From the NCBI GenBank assembly GCA_934670175.1, contig CAKUOX010000008.1, positions 1-63,807 on the forward strand: a stretch of DNA of 63,807 nt. Direction: 5' to 3'. Below are positions 33,049 to 40,490 of this stretch, piece after piece; the stretch's first letter is position 1; the number at the start of each line of letters is the position of its first letter. Under the pieces are notes generated by a model. That model ran no database searches. It saw only the letters and a list, made by a program, of their open reading frames with translations, and was not told the DNA's origin. A program made the position numbers and the translations under genes. The stretch comes from an uncultured Clostridia bacterium. Its GTDB lineage: Bacteria > Bacillota > Clostridia > Christensenellales > Aristaeellaceae.

Positions 33049-34083
33049 ATGCAAGGCTATTTTCATCGCGTCAATGCCCAGACGCCCACGCGCTTCTGGA
33101 TCAACAACGTTACCCAGCGGGAGGCGGAGCTTGCCATTGAGGCTGGCGCCTGCGGCTGCACGCAGAACCCCGCCTATGTGTGGAAAATGCTCAACCACGC
33201 CGAGGGCGGCGCGCACGCCAGGGCGCTGATGCAGCGGTTCATGGCGGAATACGCCGACGATAACCAGGTGGAGGCCGCCCTCCAGCGCGCGCTGGTCGGC
33301 GAAATCGCGCAGATTTTCCTGCCGATCTATGAAAAGACGGCGGGCCGGTGGGGATACGTCAGCATTCAGGGTGATCCCTTCCATGAGGACTGCGAGACCA
33401 TCGTGCGCATGGCGCGCTATAACCGCGAGGCGGGGCCGAACATTATGGCGAAGATCCCCGTGACGGAGGAGGGCCTGAGGGCGATCGAGATCCTGGCTGC
33501 CGAGGGAACGCCGATCAACGCCACCGAGGTGATGTCCGTGCGCCAGGCGATGGACGTTTATGAGGTCTGGAATCGGGCGACTGCGGGCATGACGCACAAG
33601 CCGGTGATCTATTTTTCGCACATCGCGGGGATTTTTGACGAGTACATTCGGGATTACGCTGCACGCATCGGTGCGGACGTGCCGCAGGATTATCTGTGGC
33701 AGGCAGGCGTCACCGTCGCAAAGAAGATCGACCAGCTGATGCGTGAAACGGGCGATCCCCTCGGTTTCATCAGCGGCGGCGCGCGCGGCCTGCAGCACTT
33801 TACCGAAATGGTGGGCTGCGATTGCGTGGTCACGATCAACTGGCAGGGCACTGCGGATAAGCTGATCGAAATGGATCCGCCGGTGGTGCAGCGCTTCCTG
33901 CGCCCCACGCCGCATTCCGTTATCGATACGCTGTGCGAGCGCCTGCCCGACTTCCGCAAGGCCTATGAGTACGGCGCCATTCAGCCCGAGGAATACGAGG
34001 AGTACGGCCCCGTCGTGCGCTTCCGCACCAGCTTTGAGGACGCCTGGCGCAATACGCTGGAGATGATCCGCGCGTCGCGCTGA
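33049..34083 (+). CDS. Transaldolase-family protein
   Basis: This 344-residue class I aldolase-fold protein of the transaldolase/fructose-6-phosphate aldolase superfamily has TQNPAYVW (38-45), the Schiff-base Lys135 in NIMAKIPVTEEGLRAIEILA, and INATEVMSVRQAM following it. It is longer than the 220-residue FSA forms and has a distinctive C-terminal part. SD GAGGAGAGAGG lies upstream. It shares an operon with the racemase-like and GntR genes, which suggests a dedicated sugar-phosphate or sugar-acid cleavage or transfer rather than the housekeeping pentose-phosphate enzyme. Confidence 0.85.
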   Translation: MQGYFHRVNAQTPTRFWINNVTQREAELAIEAGACGCTQNPAYVWKMLNHAEGGAHARALMQRFMAEYADDNQVEAALQRALVGEIAQIFLPIYEKTAGRWGYVSIQGDPFHEDCETIVRMARYNREAGPNIMAKIPVTEEGLRAIEILAAEGTPINATEVMSVRQAMDVYEVWNRATAGMTHKPVIYFSHIAGIFDEYIRDYAARIGADVPQDYLWQAGVTVAKKIDQLMRETGDPLGFISGGARGLQHFTEMVGCDCVVTINWQGTADKLIEMDPPVVQRFLRPTPHSVIDTLCERLPDFRKAYEYGAIQPEEYEEYGPVVRFRTSFEDAWRNTLEMIRASR

Positions 34084-34153
34084 TATACGTCGTTTTTCGT
34101 AGCTCGCCCAGAAATAGAGAACGCGCAGGAAACGCATCCCGTTTCCTGCGCGG

Positions 34154-34317
34154 CAGTCACAGCCAAACTTCGCAACCGCGGAAATTTCCTGAACCGCTTC
34201 TGGTAAAACTGAAATTTCCGCTTACTTCGTCAATCCGGGCCGTAAATGAGGGCGCATACTTGTATGCAAGCGATTTTGCAGCCCGCGTTTCCTCGCCCTT
34301 CGAGGCTTCTCAGCGTC
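34154..34317 (-). repeat. Structured intergenic repeat family C, copy 1 (reverse orientation)
   Basis: The reverse complement of this 164-base stretch aligns along its length with 39370-39534. It contains two hairpins: GCGGAAATTTC/GAAATTTCCGC (34178-34221) and GCATAC/GTATGC (34254-34267). The region between the transaldolase stop (34083) and the zinc-ribbon gene (34332) otherwise holds a 9-bp hairpin near 34120-34150 (GCAGGAAAC/GTTTCCTGC) that may terminate the upstream operon. Confidence 0.75.
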
Positions 34318-34331
34318 TTTTAGCAGGACAT

Positions 34332-34571
34332 TTAGTCCAGATATTCGTCGCGCTCGCGTGCGGGCGCAGCTTCGGCGTCCTCAGGATCGCTGAAGATCTC
34401 CTGCATCAGCGCGGGATCGAATTTCAGGTTTTTCAGCGCGTCACGGCTGACCACGGTATCCGTGCCCAGGCACGCCTTGCAGCGATAGCCGCAGGCGGGG
34501 CACACGCAGCCAAGCTCCAGCCCCTCGGACTGCGCCATGTACACGCCGCATTCATGGCAGCTGCATCTCAT
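34332..34571 (-). CDS. Small zinc-ribbon-like protein
   Basis: This 79-residue product is rich in Cys in its first half: CSCHEC, CVCPAC and CKAC spaced like a double zinc ribbon. The tail is acidic. Its ATG lies inside the last codons of the Nudix gene in another frame (20-base overlap) and follows GGGAG by 10 bases. No family recognised; a nucleic-acid or metal-binding role would be a guess. Confidence 0.65.
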   Translation of the reverse strand: MRCSCHECGVYMAQSEGLELGCVCPACGYRCKACLGTDTVVSRDALKNLKFDPALMQEIFSDPEDAEAAPARERDEYLD

Positions 34572-35040
34572 CGCGGCTCATCTCCCTTCCGTTTAATACG
34601 GCGCGCGCCAGCGTTTCACCGCGGTATTCCAGTCGCAGATGAAATTCGGGCGCTTCCTGGCGCATCAGGCGCAGGAATATGCGGTCGCCCGCCCAGAGCG
34701 GCAGCGTCAGCAGCGCGTCCTTGTCCACCCATTCCAGATCGCCCTCGTCGCATTCGATCATTTCACCCGTCCAGGCGTCGGCAGTATACAGGTGCATCTG
34801 CTCATCCTCCCAGGTATCCGAAACGAAATCGATAACGCCGCGGCGGCGGTAGCGGGTCAGATGCAGGCCGGTTTCCTCGAAAACCTCGCGCAGCAGTCCC
34901 TGCTCGGGCGTCTCGCCGGGTTCGATGCCGCCGCCTACGCCGATCCACTTGTCATGGTTCAGGTCGTTTTCCTTTTTGGTGCGGTGCAGCATCAGGTATT
35001 GATCGCCGCGTTCAAGGTAGCACAGCGTCGTCGGTCGCAT
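34552..35040 (-). CDS. Nudix hydrolase
   Basis: This 162-residue Nudix protein has the box GIEPGETPEQGLLREVFEET (38-57, preceded by GG), matching GX5EX7REUXEEXGU. It resembles 8-oxo-dGTP diphosphatase (MutT/YtkD-like) enzymes. The start at 35040 is 9 bases after AGGAG; two earlier ATG codons abut the SD. Confidence 0.88.
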   Translation of the reverse strand: MRPTTLCYLERGDQYLMLHRTKKENDLNHDKWIGVGGGIEPGETPEQGLLREVFEETGLHLTRYRRRGVIDFVSDTWEDEQMHLYTADAWTGEMIECDEGDLEWVDKDALLTLPLWAGDRIFLRLMRQEAPEFHLRLEYRGETLARAVLNGREMSRDEMQLP

Positions 35041-35071
35041 GCGCATCATCTCCTAAAGTATAAAGCATCGA

Positions 35072-35449
35072 TCAGGCCTTGCCGCCGTGCAGGGCGTTGT
35101 GCTCTTTGAGAAGCTCATCACGCAGGCGCAGGCTGTCCCAGCCCTCGTTGTGGGGCGTGAGCACGGCCTTCAGCGCGATGGTGGGCACCTTGCCGCGCCG
35201 CAGGGCGTTCAGAAATGCCTGCAGCAGCTGGCCGGTGAAATTCACCATCACCAGCATTTCCTCACGGAAACCGTCGCCACTGTATTCGGCGGTGACTCGG
35301 CTTCGTAGACCTGCCAGCGCGCCGATGGGCTGCGCATAATCCGCCTTCGGCACGGCCAGACAGCGGATCTTCAGCTGTGCGCAGGCGAACATCAGCTTCA
35401 GCTTTTGCGGGTTATCCAGATTGTACGTCAGGATCAGCGGCTCGGTCAT
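35072..35449 (-). CDS. DUF3783-type protein
   Basis: This 125-residue cytoplasmic protein has the C-terminal block KAVLTPHNEGWDSLRLRDEL, characteristic of DUF3783 proteins of Clostridia. Function unknown. It sits between the epimerase and the Nudix gene on the same strand with gaps of 17 and 31 bases, so these four small genes probably share a transcript. Confidence 0.78.
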   Translation of the reverse strand: MTEPLILTYNLDNPQKLKLMFACAQLKIRCLAVPKADYAQPIGALAGLRSRVTAEYSGDGFREEMLVMVNFTGQLLQAFLNALRRGKVPTIALKAVLTPHNEGWDSLRLRDELLKEHNALHGGKA

Positions 35450-35466
35450 GGCTCATTTCCGTCCCT

Positions 35467-36522
35467 TCAGGCCTTGTGCGCGATGGCCTTGTAATGCTCG
35501 ATGACGGCTTTGTCCTCCGTCAGCTCGATGGAAACGTTGTATTCGCGGCTTTCGCCCGGCTCCAGATAGGACAGCAGCCCCGCCTCGCGCGCTTCGGCGC
35601 GGTTCGTGACGCCGCTGGTGGTCGGCTCCAGACCCAGCGCGTATTCACCCGCGCGCATGCACTTCCACTCGCACATCAGCGGGAACACCTTCTGGTCAAA
35701 GCGAACGATGGCTGCCAGCCCCAGCTTTTCATTGTGCAGCATGGCGAAGGCCTCACCGTCCTGCGGCTGCTCGGTGTGGAAATAGCACTGCTCGTCGCGG
35801 CCGCAGCCGGGCTCCTCCATCTCGGTATAATTGTGCATACCCTGCTGGGCGAAGTCGGTGCGCGCTTCCACCTTGCCGGCGCTGAAATAGACCTTCGCGC
35901 CCGCATCCAGCATGGGATAGCCGAAGTTGATGTGATAGATCAGCATCACAGGCTGGGTCGCGTAGCTCTGGTTGATGACGGTATCACGGACGTGCAGGAT
36001 GTCGCGCTCGGATTCGAGCGTGAAGTCACGCTTCATCAGCATGTCGGTGGCAAAGACCTCGGCCTCATGTACCTGGCCGGATACGCGGAGCACGCGCTCG
36101 TCACCCTGATAATCTACGCGGGCGCAGACCTGCTCGGCGGGCGTGTTGTTAAACGGGCCGTGCAGGCCGAGCTCCTGATCGCCGTCCTTGCCCGCTGCGC
36201 CGGCGTAGGTGATGCCGCAGGTGGCCATCATGCCGCCGTAGAACTGCTTCAGGAAGCCGGAGGCGCCGTTTTCCTGATACAGCGCCGGAGAGCGCATGCT
36301 CACCTTGTTGCGCAGGCCGATGTTGATGCCCTTGTAGGTCAGCTCGGAAATGTCCAGACCGCGATCGGCCAGCAGCGTCAGCTGAAGGTTCCGGCCATTT
36401 TTCAGATCCAGCGCGCGCAGCCCGCGGGACGGGCCGTCGTTGTAGAGGTAATCCTTGATGCCGCAATACGCATCCAGATTATTGCATTTCTTGCGCAGCT
36501 CAAATTCCTGAGACTTCTTCAT
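35467..36522 (-). CDS. DUF4432 / aldose 1-epimerase-like protein (copy 2)
   Basis: This 351-residue galactose-mutarotase-fold protein has LTLLADRGLDISELTYKGIN, GGMMATCGITYAG, ELGLHGPFNNTPAEQV, IYHINFGYPMLD and LGLEPTTSGVTNRAEAREAG, all standard DUF4432 positions. It has the same overall plan as the protein at 25274-26359, though the two are clearly diverged. ATG 36522 is 8 bases after GGAGG. A perfect-consensus promoter drives it. Confidence 0.88.
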   Translation of the reverse strand: MKKSQEFELRKKCNNLDAYCGIKDYLYNDGPSRGLRALDLKNGRNLQLTLLADRGLDISELTYKGINIGLRNKVSMRSPALYQENGASGFLKQFYGGMMATCGITYAGAAGKDGDQELGLHGPFNNTPAEQVCARVDYQGDERVLRVSGQVHEAEVFATDMLMKRDFTLESERDILHVRDTVINQSYATQPVMLIYHINFGYPMLDAGAKVYFSAGKVEARTDFAQQGMHNYTEMEEPGCGRDEQCYFHTEQPQDGEAFAMLHNEKLGLAAIVRFDQKVFPLMCEWKCMRAGEYALGLEPTTSGVTNRAEAREAGLLSYLEPGESREYNVSIELTEDKAVIEHYKAIAHKA

Positions 36523-36571
36523 GTTCATATCCTCCATTATAAAGCGCCGCAGCGCACAAATTACCAATAAT

Positions 36572-36600
36572 ATTATAGAATATGTATGCACGGCTGTCAA
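36572..36600 (-). promoter_or_regulatory. Consensus promoter of the epimerase-Nudix group
   Basis: On the minus strand TTGACA (36600-36595) and TATAAT (36577-36572) are separated by exactly 17 bases. Confidence 0.85.
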
Positions 36601-36622
36601 ATACATTTTTAACAAAGGCATG

Positions 36623-36651
36623 TGGAAAAGCGCGCGCGCCGCCGGTATAAT
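36623..36651 (+). promoter_or_regulatory. Promoter of the M18 peptidase gene
   Basis: A weak -35 TGGAAA (36623-36628) and a good -10 TATAAT (36646-36651) are 17 bases apart. Confidence 0.6.
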
Positions 36652-36686
36652 GGAAACAGAAACAAATTATTCGGAGGATAAACGCC

Positions 36687-37994
36687 ATGAAATATACCAT
36701 TAACGGCCTGTGCGATTTTCTGCGCGGTGCAGTCAGCAGCTTTCATGCGGTGCGCGAAATGGCCGATATTCTGGATGCGGCGGGCTTTGTCCGGCTTCAG
36801 GAAGGGCAGCGCTGGCAGATCGCGCCCGGCGGCAGGTACTACACCACGCGCAACCAGTCCAGCCTGATTGCCTTCACGGTGCCGCAGTGCGGCTTTGCGC
36901 CGGTGTGCGCCGTGGCCAGCCACAGCGATTCGCCGGTGTTCAGGCTCAAGCAGAATGCCGAGCTGGAAATTCAGGGCAAATACCTGCTCCTGAACGTGGA
37001 GCGCTACGGCGGCATGATTATGAGCACATGGATGGACAGGCCGCTTTCCGTGGCGGGCAGGGTGCTGGTGCGCGGCGCGCGCGGGCTGGAAACAAAGCTG
37101 GTGGATATTGATCGCGATGCGCTGCTTATTCCCAGCCTCGCGATCCACATGAACCGTGAGGTCAACGAAAGCAATCGCCTGAACGCGCAGACCGATATGC
37201 TGCCGCTGCTGGGCGACGCGGGCGTAAAGGGCAGCCTGATGCGGCAGATCGCCGAAAATGCGGGCGTTTCTCCCGAGCAGATCGCCGGAAGCGATCTCTA
37301 TCTCTACAATCGCATGCCGCCGCGCGTGTGGGGCGAAAGCGGCGAATATATCTCTGCGGCGCGGCTGGATGACCTGGAATGCGCATACACCGCGCTGTGC
37401 GCCTTTACCGAGGCAAAGGCCGGCGCGCACATCAATTGCTTCTGCTGCTTTGATAACGAAGAGGTGGGCAGCGGCACGCGCCAGGGCGCGGATTCCACGC
37501 TGCTGAGCGACGTGCTGCGCCGCGCTGCGGCCGCGCTGGGCGCGGGGGAGGAGGAATTCCAGGCGGCGCTGGCGTCCAGCTTCATGGTTTCGGCGGACAA
37601 CGCGCACGCGATGCACCCGCATCACCCCGAAAAGTACGATCAGACGAACCGCGTGTTCATGAACGAGGGCGTGGTCATCAAATTCAGCGCGAACCAGAAA
37701 TACACCACAGACGGCGTGAGCTGCGCGCTGTTTGCCGACGTCTGCCGCCGCGCGGGCGTGCCAGTGCAGCATTTCGCGAACCGTTCGGACATGGTTGGCG
37801 GTTCCACGCTGGGCAATATCTCTGGCGCGCACGTTTCGATTCCCACGGTGGATATTGGCCTTGCGCAGCTGGCAATGCACTCCAGCTACGAAACGGCGGG
37901 CGTCCGCGACGCGCAGTATATGGCCTCCGCGCTGACGGCGTGCTACGAAACGGAGCTGAGCGTGCGCTCGGACGGCGTTTACGAGATCGGCTGA
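36687..37994 (+). CDS. M18-family aminopeptidase
   Basis: This 435-residue cytoplasmic metallopeptidase has metal/catalytic residues His79 and Asp81 in ASHSDSP, the Glu pair in FDNEEVGSGTRQGA, an active-site region around MHPHHPEKYD, and the late His in QLAMHSSYE. It removes N-terminal acidic or neutral residues from peptides. SD GGAGG lies 11 bases upstream. It appears to be a single gene. Confidence 0.92.
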   Translation: MKYTINGLCDFLRGAVSSFHAVREMADILDAAGFVRLQEGQRWQIAPGGRYYTTRNQSSLIAFTVPQCGFAPVCAVASHSDSPVFRLKQNAELEIQGKYLLLNVERYGGMIMSTWMDRPLSVAGRVLVRGARGLETKLVDIDRDALLIPSLAIHMNREVNESNRLNAQTDMLPLLGDAGVKGSLMRQIAENAGVSPEQIAGSDLYLYNRMPPRVWGESGEYISAARLDDLECAYTALCAFTEAKAGAHINCFCCFDNEEVGSGTRQGADSTLLSDVLRRAAAALGAGEEEFQAALASSFMVSADNAHAMHPHHPEKYDQTNRVFMNEGVVIKFSANQKYTTDGVSCALFADVCRRAGVPVQHFANRSDMVGGSTLGNISGAHVSIPTVDIGLAQLAMHSSYETAGVRDAQYMASALTACYETELSVRSDGVYEIG

Positions 37995-38048
37995 GCATTA
38001 GAATCTCGAACGCCGTGGTAAAAATAGGTAAACGGCCGCGCAAAACGC

Positions 38049-38078
38049 TTGCGAAGCGCGCAATGACTGGTATATAAT
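38049..38078 (+). promoter_or_regulatory. Promoter of the DUF362 gene
   Basis: TTGCGA (38049-38054) and TATAAT (38073-38078) are 18 bases apart. Confidence 0.65.
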
Positions 38079-38122
38079 GAAATGGCATGATATTATTCGG
38101 CTGTTGATGGAGGTATATTGAA

Positions 38123-39256
38123 ATGGAAAAATCCAAGGTATATTTCACCAGTTTCCGCGTGGCGCCGGGTCAGCCCGGGCTTGCGCATAAGCTCAGACGG
38201 CTGATGGAGACCGCGGGCGTCGGTTCGATCGACATGGAAGGCAAGTTCGTCGCCATCAAGATGCACTTTGGCGAGCTGGGCAACCTGAGCTTTCTGCGCC
38301 CGAATTACGCGCGCGCCGTGGTGGATATGGTCAAGGATATGGGCGGCCAGCCGTACCTGACCGACTGCAACACCATGTATCCCGGCAGCCGCAAAAATGC
38401 GCTGGAGCACCTGCAGTGCGCCTGGGAAAACGGCTTTACGCCGCTGACTGTGGGCTGCCCGATCCTCATTGGCGACGGCCTGCGCGGCACGGACGACGTG
38501 GCTGTGCCGGTGCGCGGCGGCGAATATGTGAAGGAAGCCTACATCGGCCGCGCCGTGATGGATGCGGACGTATTTATCAGCCTGACGCATTTCAAGGGTC
38601 ACGAGGTGGCGGGCTTCGGCGGCGCGCTGAAGAACATCGGCATGGGCTGCGGCTCGCGTGCCGGCAAGAAGGATCAGCATTCCAGCGGCAAGGCGCGCAT
38701 CGTGGAGGCGCTGTGCCGTGGCTGCCGCCGCTGTCAGCGCGAATGCGCCAACAACGGACTTGAGTATAACGAACAGACGCACAAGATGCATGTAAATCAG
38801 GCCAACTGCGTGGGCTGCGGCCGTTGCCTGGGCGCCTGCAATTTTGATGCGATCGGCTTTGGCAAAGACAATGCCGCCGATGATCTGAACCGCCGCATGG
38901 CGGAATACGCCAAGGCGGTGGTGGATGGCCGTCCGAACTTCCACGCCACGCTGGTGTGCGACATATCGCCGAACTGCGACTGCCATGCTGAAAACGATGC
39001 GCCCATCCTGCCGAACATCGGCATGTTCGCTTCGTTCGATCCGGTGGCGCTGGATCAGGCCTGCGCGGACGCCTGCCTGAAGGCGACGCCGATCTCCGAC
39101 AGCCAGGTGGGCGATAACATGCGCCGCAAGGGCTTTGTGGATATGGGCGATGTATTCAAAAACACCAAGCCGGATGTCGAATGGCGCAGCTGCCTCGAGC
39201 ACGCCGAAAAGATCGGCCTTGGCAGCCGCGAGTATGAGCTGATCGTGATGAAGTGA
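38123..39256 (+). CDS. DUF362-domain protein with two [4Fe-4S] motifs
   Basis: This 377-residue protein has an N-terminal DUF362 domain, then two ferredoxin clusters, CRGCRRCQREC and CVGCGRCLGAC (about 195-245), and a C-terminal half with CDISPNCDCHAEND. Common in anaerobes, these are thought to be electron-transfer or metal-centre proteins, and exact function is unsettled. SD GGAGG lies 11 bases before the ATG. Confidence 0.9.
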   Translation: MEKSKVYFTSFRVAPGQPGLAHKLRRLMETAGVGSIDMEGKFVAIKMHFGELGNLSFLRPNYARAVVDMVKDMGGQPYLTDCNTMYPGSRKNALEHLQCAWENGFTPLTVGCPILIGDGLRGTDDVAVPVRGGEYVKEAYIGRAVMDADVFISLTHFKGHEVAGFGGALKNIGMGCGSRAGKKDQHSSGKARIVEALCRGCRRCQRECANNGLEYNEQTHKMHVNQANCVGCGRCLGACNFDAIGFGKDNAADDLNRRMAEYAKAVVDGRPNFHATLVCDISPNCDCHAENDAPILPNIGMFASFDPVALDQACADACLKATPISDSQVGDNMRRKGFVDMGDVFKNTKPDVEWRSCLEHAEKIGLGSREYELIVMK

Positions 39257-39316
39257 TGAAGTAAGTACTTCCCGGGTATGCTTCAAAGCGTCTCAGACTG
39301 GAATAACAATACGAGA

Positions 39317-39340
39317 GAATTGCCGCTGCGCCGGCAATTC
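39317..39340. repeat. 24-bp palindrome, left flank of a repeat island
   Basis: GAATTGCCG and CGGCAATTC around CTGCGC. An identical 24-base copy lies at 39538-39561, 197 bases further on. A smaller palindrome TGTTGAC-AAA-GTCAACA follows at 39345-39361. Confidence 0.8.
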
Positions 39341-39369
39341 AGGATGTTGACAAAGTCAACAGACTGCCA

Positions 39370-39534
39370 GACGCTGAAAAACCCTGCAAGACAAGGAAAC
39401 GCGGGCTGCAAATGAGGGCGCATACACGGACGTATGTAACCGATTTTGCAGCCCGTGTTGACGAAGTAAGCAGAAATTTCAACTTCATCGGAAGCTGTTC
39501 ACGAAATTTCTGCGGTTGCAGGGTTTGTCAGTGG
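39370..39534 (+). repeat. Structured intergenic repeat family C, copy 2
   Basis: This 165-base element matches the reverse complement of 34154-34317. Nested inverted repeats are visible: AACCCTGCAA with TTGCAGGGTT as outer arms, GGGCTGCAAA with TTTGCAGCCC, CATAC with GTATG, and GCAGAAATTT with AAATTTCTGC. The central hairpin loop is inverted relative to the other copy. No coding frame is evident. The whole 39257-39628 gap is occupied by such repeats. Confidence 0.78.
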
Positions 39535-39537
39535 TCT

Positions 39538-39561
39538 GAATTGCCGCTGCGCCGGCAATTC
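39538..39561. repeat. 24-bp palindrome, right flank of a repeat island
   Basis: This is identical to 39317-39340. It is followed by CTTTTATAAGGAG and a piece of repeat family B (ACGCCGACAATTCTCAG, about 39574-39590). Confidence 0.8.
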
Positions 39562-39628
39562 TTTTATAAGGAGACGCCGACAATTCTCAGACGATCAGAT
39601 GGCCAAAACCGGAAAAGGGGGAGCGCTC

Positions 39629-40162
39629 ATGGATCGGGAAAGACTGGAGGCGCAGCTGGCCGAGCTGCCGCTGTATCAGTATGCCTTCATCAAAACGGAC
39701 AGCCTGTGCTTTACCGAGCGCGTGCGCTGGATCTGTGAACACGAATGCCCGATGTACAACAGCACCTGGGCATGTCCGCCCGCCGTGGGCAGTGTGGCGG
39801 AATGCAGGGAACGCTGTCTGCGCTTTGAGGACGCGCTGCTGATCTCCACCATTACCGAGGTCAGCGATATTTCGGATCTGCACGAAACGCTGGCCACTCG
39901 GCCGGAGCATGAGGCGATCACCCGCAGCGTGCGCGCGCTGGTGGCGCAGCAGGCGCAGGAAACGATGGTGCTTTCCACGGAGGCGTGCGCCATATGCGAA
40001 AAATGCGCCTGGCCGGATAAGCCCTGCCGTCATCCGGATAAAATGTTTCCCTGCGTTGAGAGCCATGGCATACTGGCTACAGCGCTGGCGCAGCAGCTGG
40101 ACATCAATTTTTCGGCCGGCGGCAACCTGGTGACCTGGTATTCGCTCATTTTTTACCGCTGA
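39629..40162 (+). CDS. DUF2284-type metal-binding protein
   Basis: This 177-residue Cys-rich protein has CEHECPMYNSTWACPP near the N-terminus and CAICEKCAWPDKPCRHPD followed by MFPCVES, the DUF2284 pattern of putative metal or Fe-S binding. Function unknown. ATG 39629 is 6 bases after GGGGGAG; an upstream ATG lies inside the repeat island. It follows the DUF362 gene, and both are Fe-S or metal proteins of anaerobes. Confidence 0.85.
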   Translation: MDRERLEAQLAELPLYQYAFIKTDSLCFTERVRWICEHECPMYNSTWACPPAVGSVAECRERCLRFEDALLISTITEVSDISDLHETLATRPEHEAITRSVRALVAQQAQETMVLSTEACAICEKCAWPDKPCRHPDKMFPCVESHGILATALAQQLDINFSAGGNLVTWYSLIFYR

Positions 40163-40189
40163 AACGACATATTCTTCCTAATTTATTTC

Positions 40190-40222
40190 GGCACGCCGAG
40201 ACCATCGGCGCGCCTGTTTTAT
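40190..40222 (+). terminator. Terminator of the DUF2284 gene
   Basis: GGCACGCCGA and TCGGCGCGCC (10 bp, one mismatch) around GACCA are followed by TGTTTTAT. In the rest of the gap to 40411 I see only a palindrome CCGAAATAATTTCGG (40338-40352), a possible operator. Confidence 0.7.
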
Positions 40223-40411
40223 ACTTTTCACCGGTTTGCTCGCCGCAAAAGGCGTTATTTTCCTGAAAATTTCGGCGAAAATGCGGCTGCGGGCGGCAGC
40301 TATGGCGCGGTTGGAAGCACATGTTTGGAAAAGGATGCCGAAATAATTTCGGAATATGACTGCAAATTTTGGAATTTAACCAACAATTAAATCAATAAAC
40401 GTCGGAAACAC

Positions 40412-40440
40412 TTGACAGATGGCGCGTATCGCCGTAAAAT
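40412..40440 (+). promoter_or_regulatory. Promoter of the liv operon
   Basis: TTGACA (40412-40417) and TAAAAT (40435-40440) are 17 bases apart. Confidence 0.8.
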
Positions 40441-40490
40441 CTAGTGCAACAGCAAAAAACTGTTGTATTCGAATTTGGGAGGGTACTGTT

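Noticed and set aside
33049..34083. Sulfofructose transaldolase of the sulfoquinovose pathway
   Set aside because: No sulfosugar importer signature, sulfoquinovosidase or isomerase is nearby, and length differs from the short transaldolases of that pathway; kept as transaldolase family only.
39257..39628. CRISPR array
   Set aside because: The repeats are a bracketed pair of palindromes and a nested structured element, not regularly spaced direct repeats with unique spacers, and no cas gene is present.
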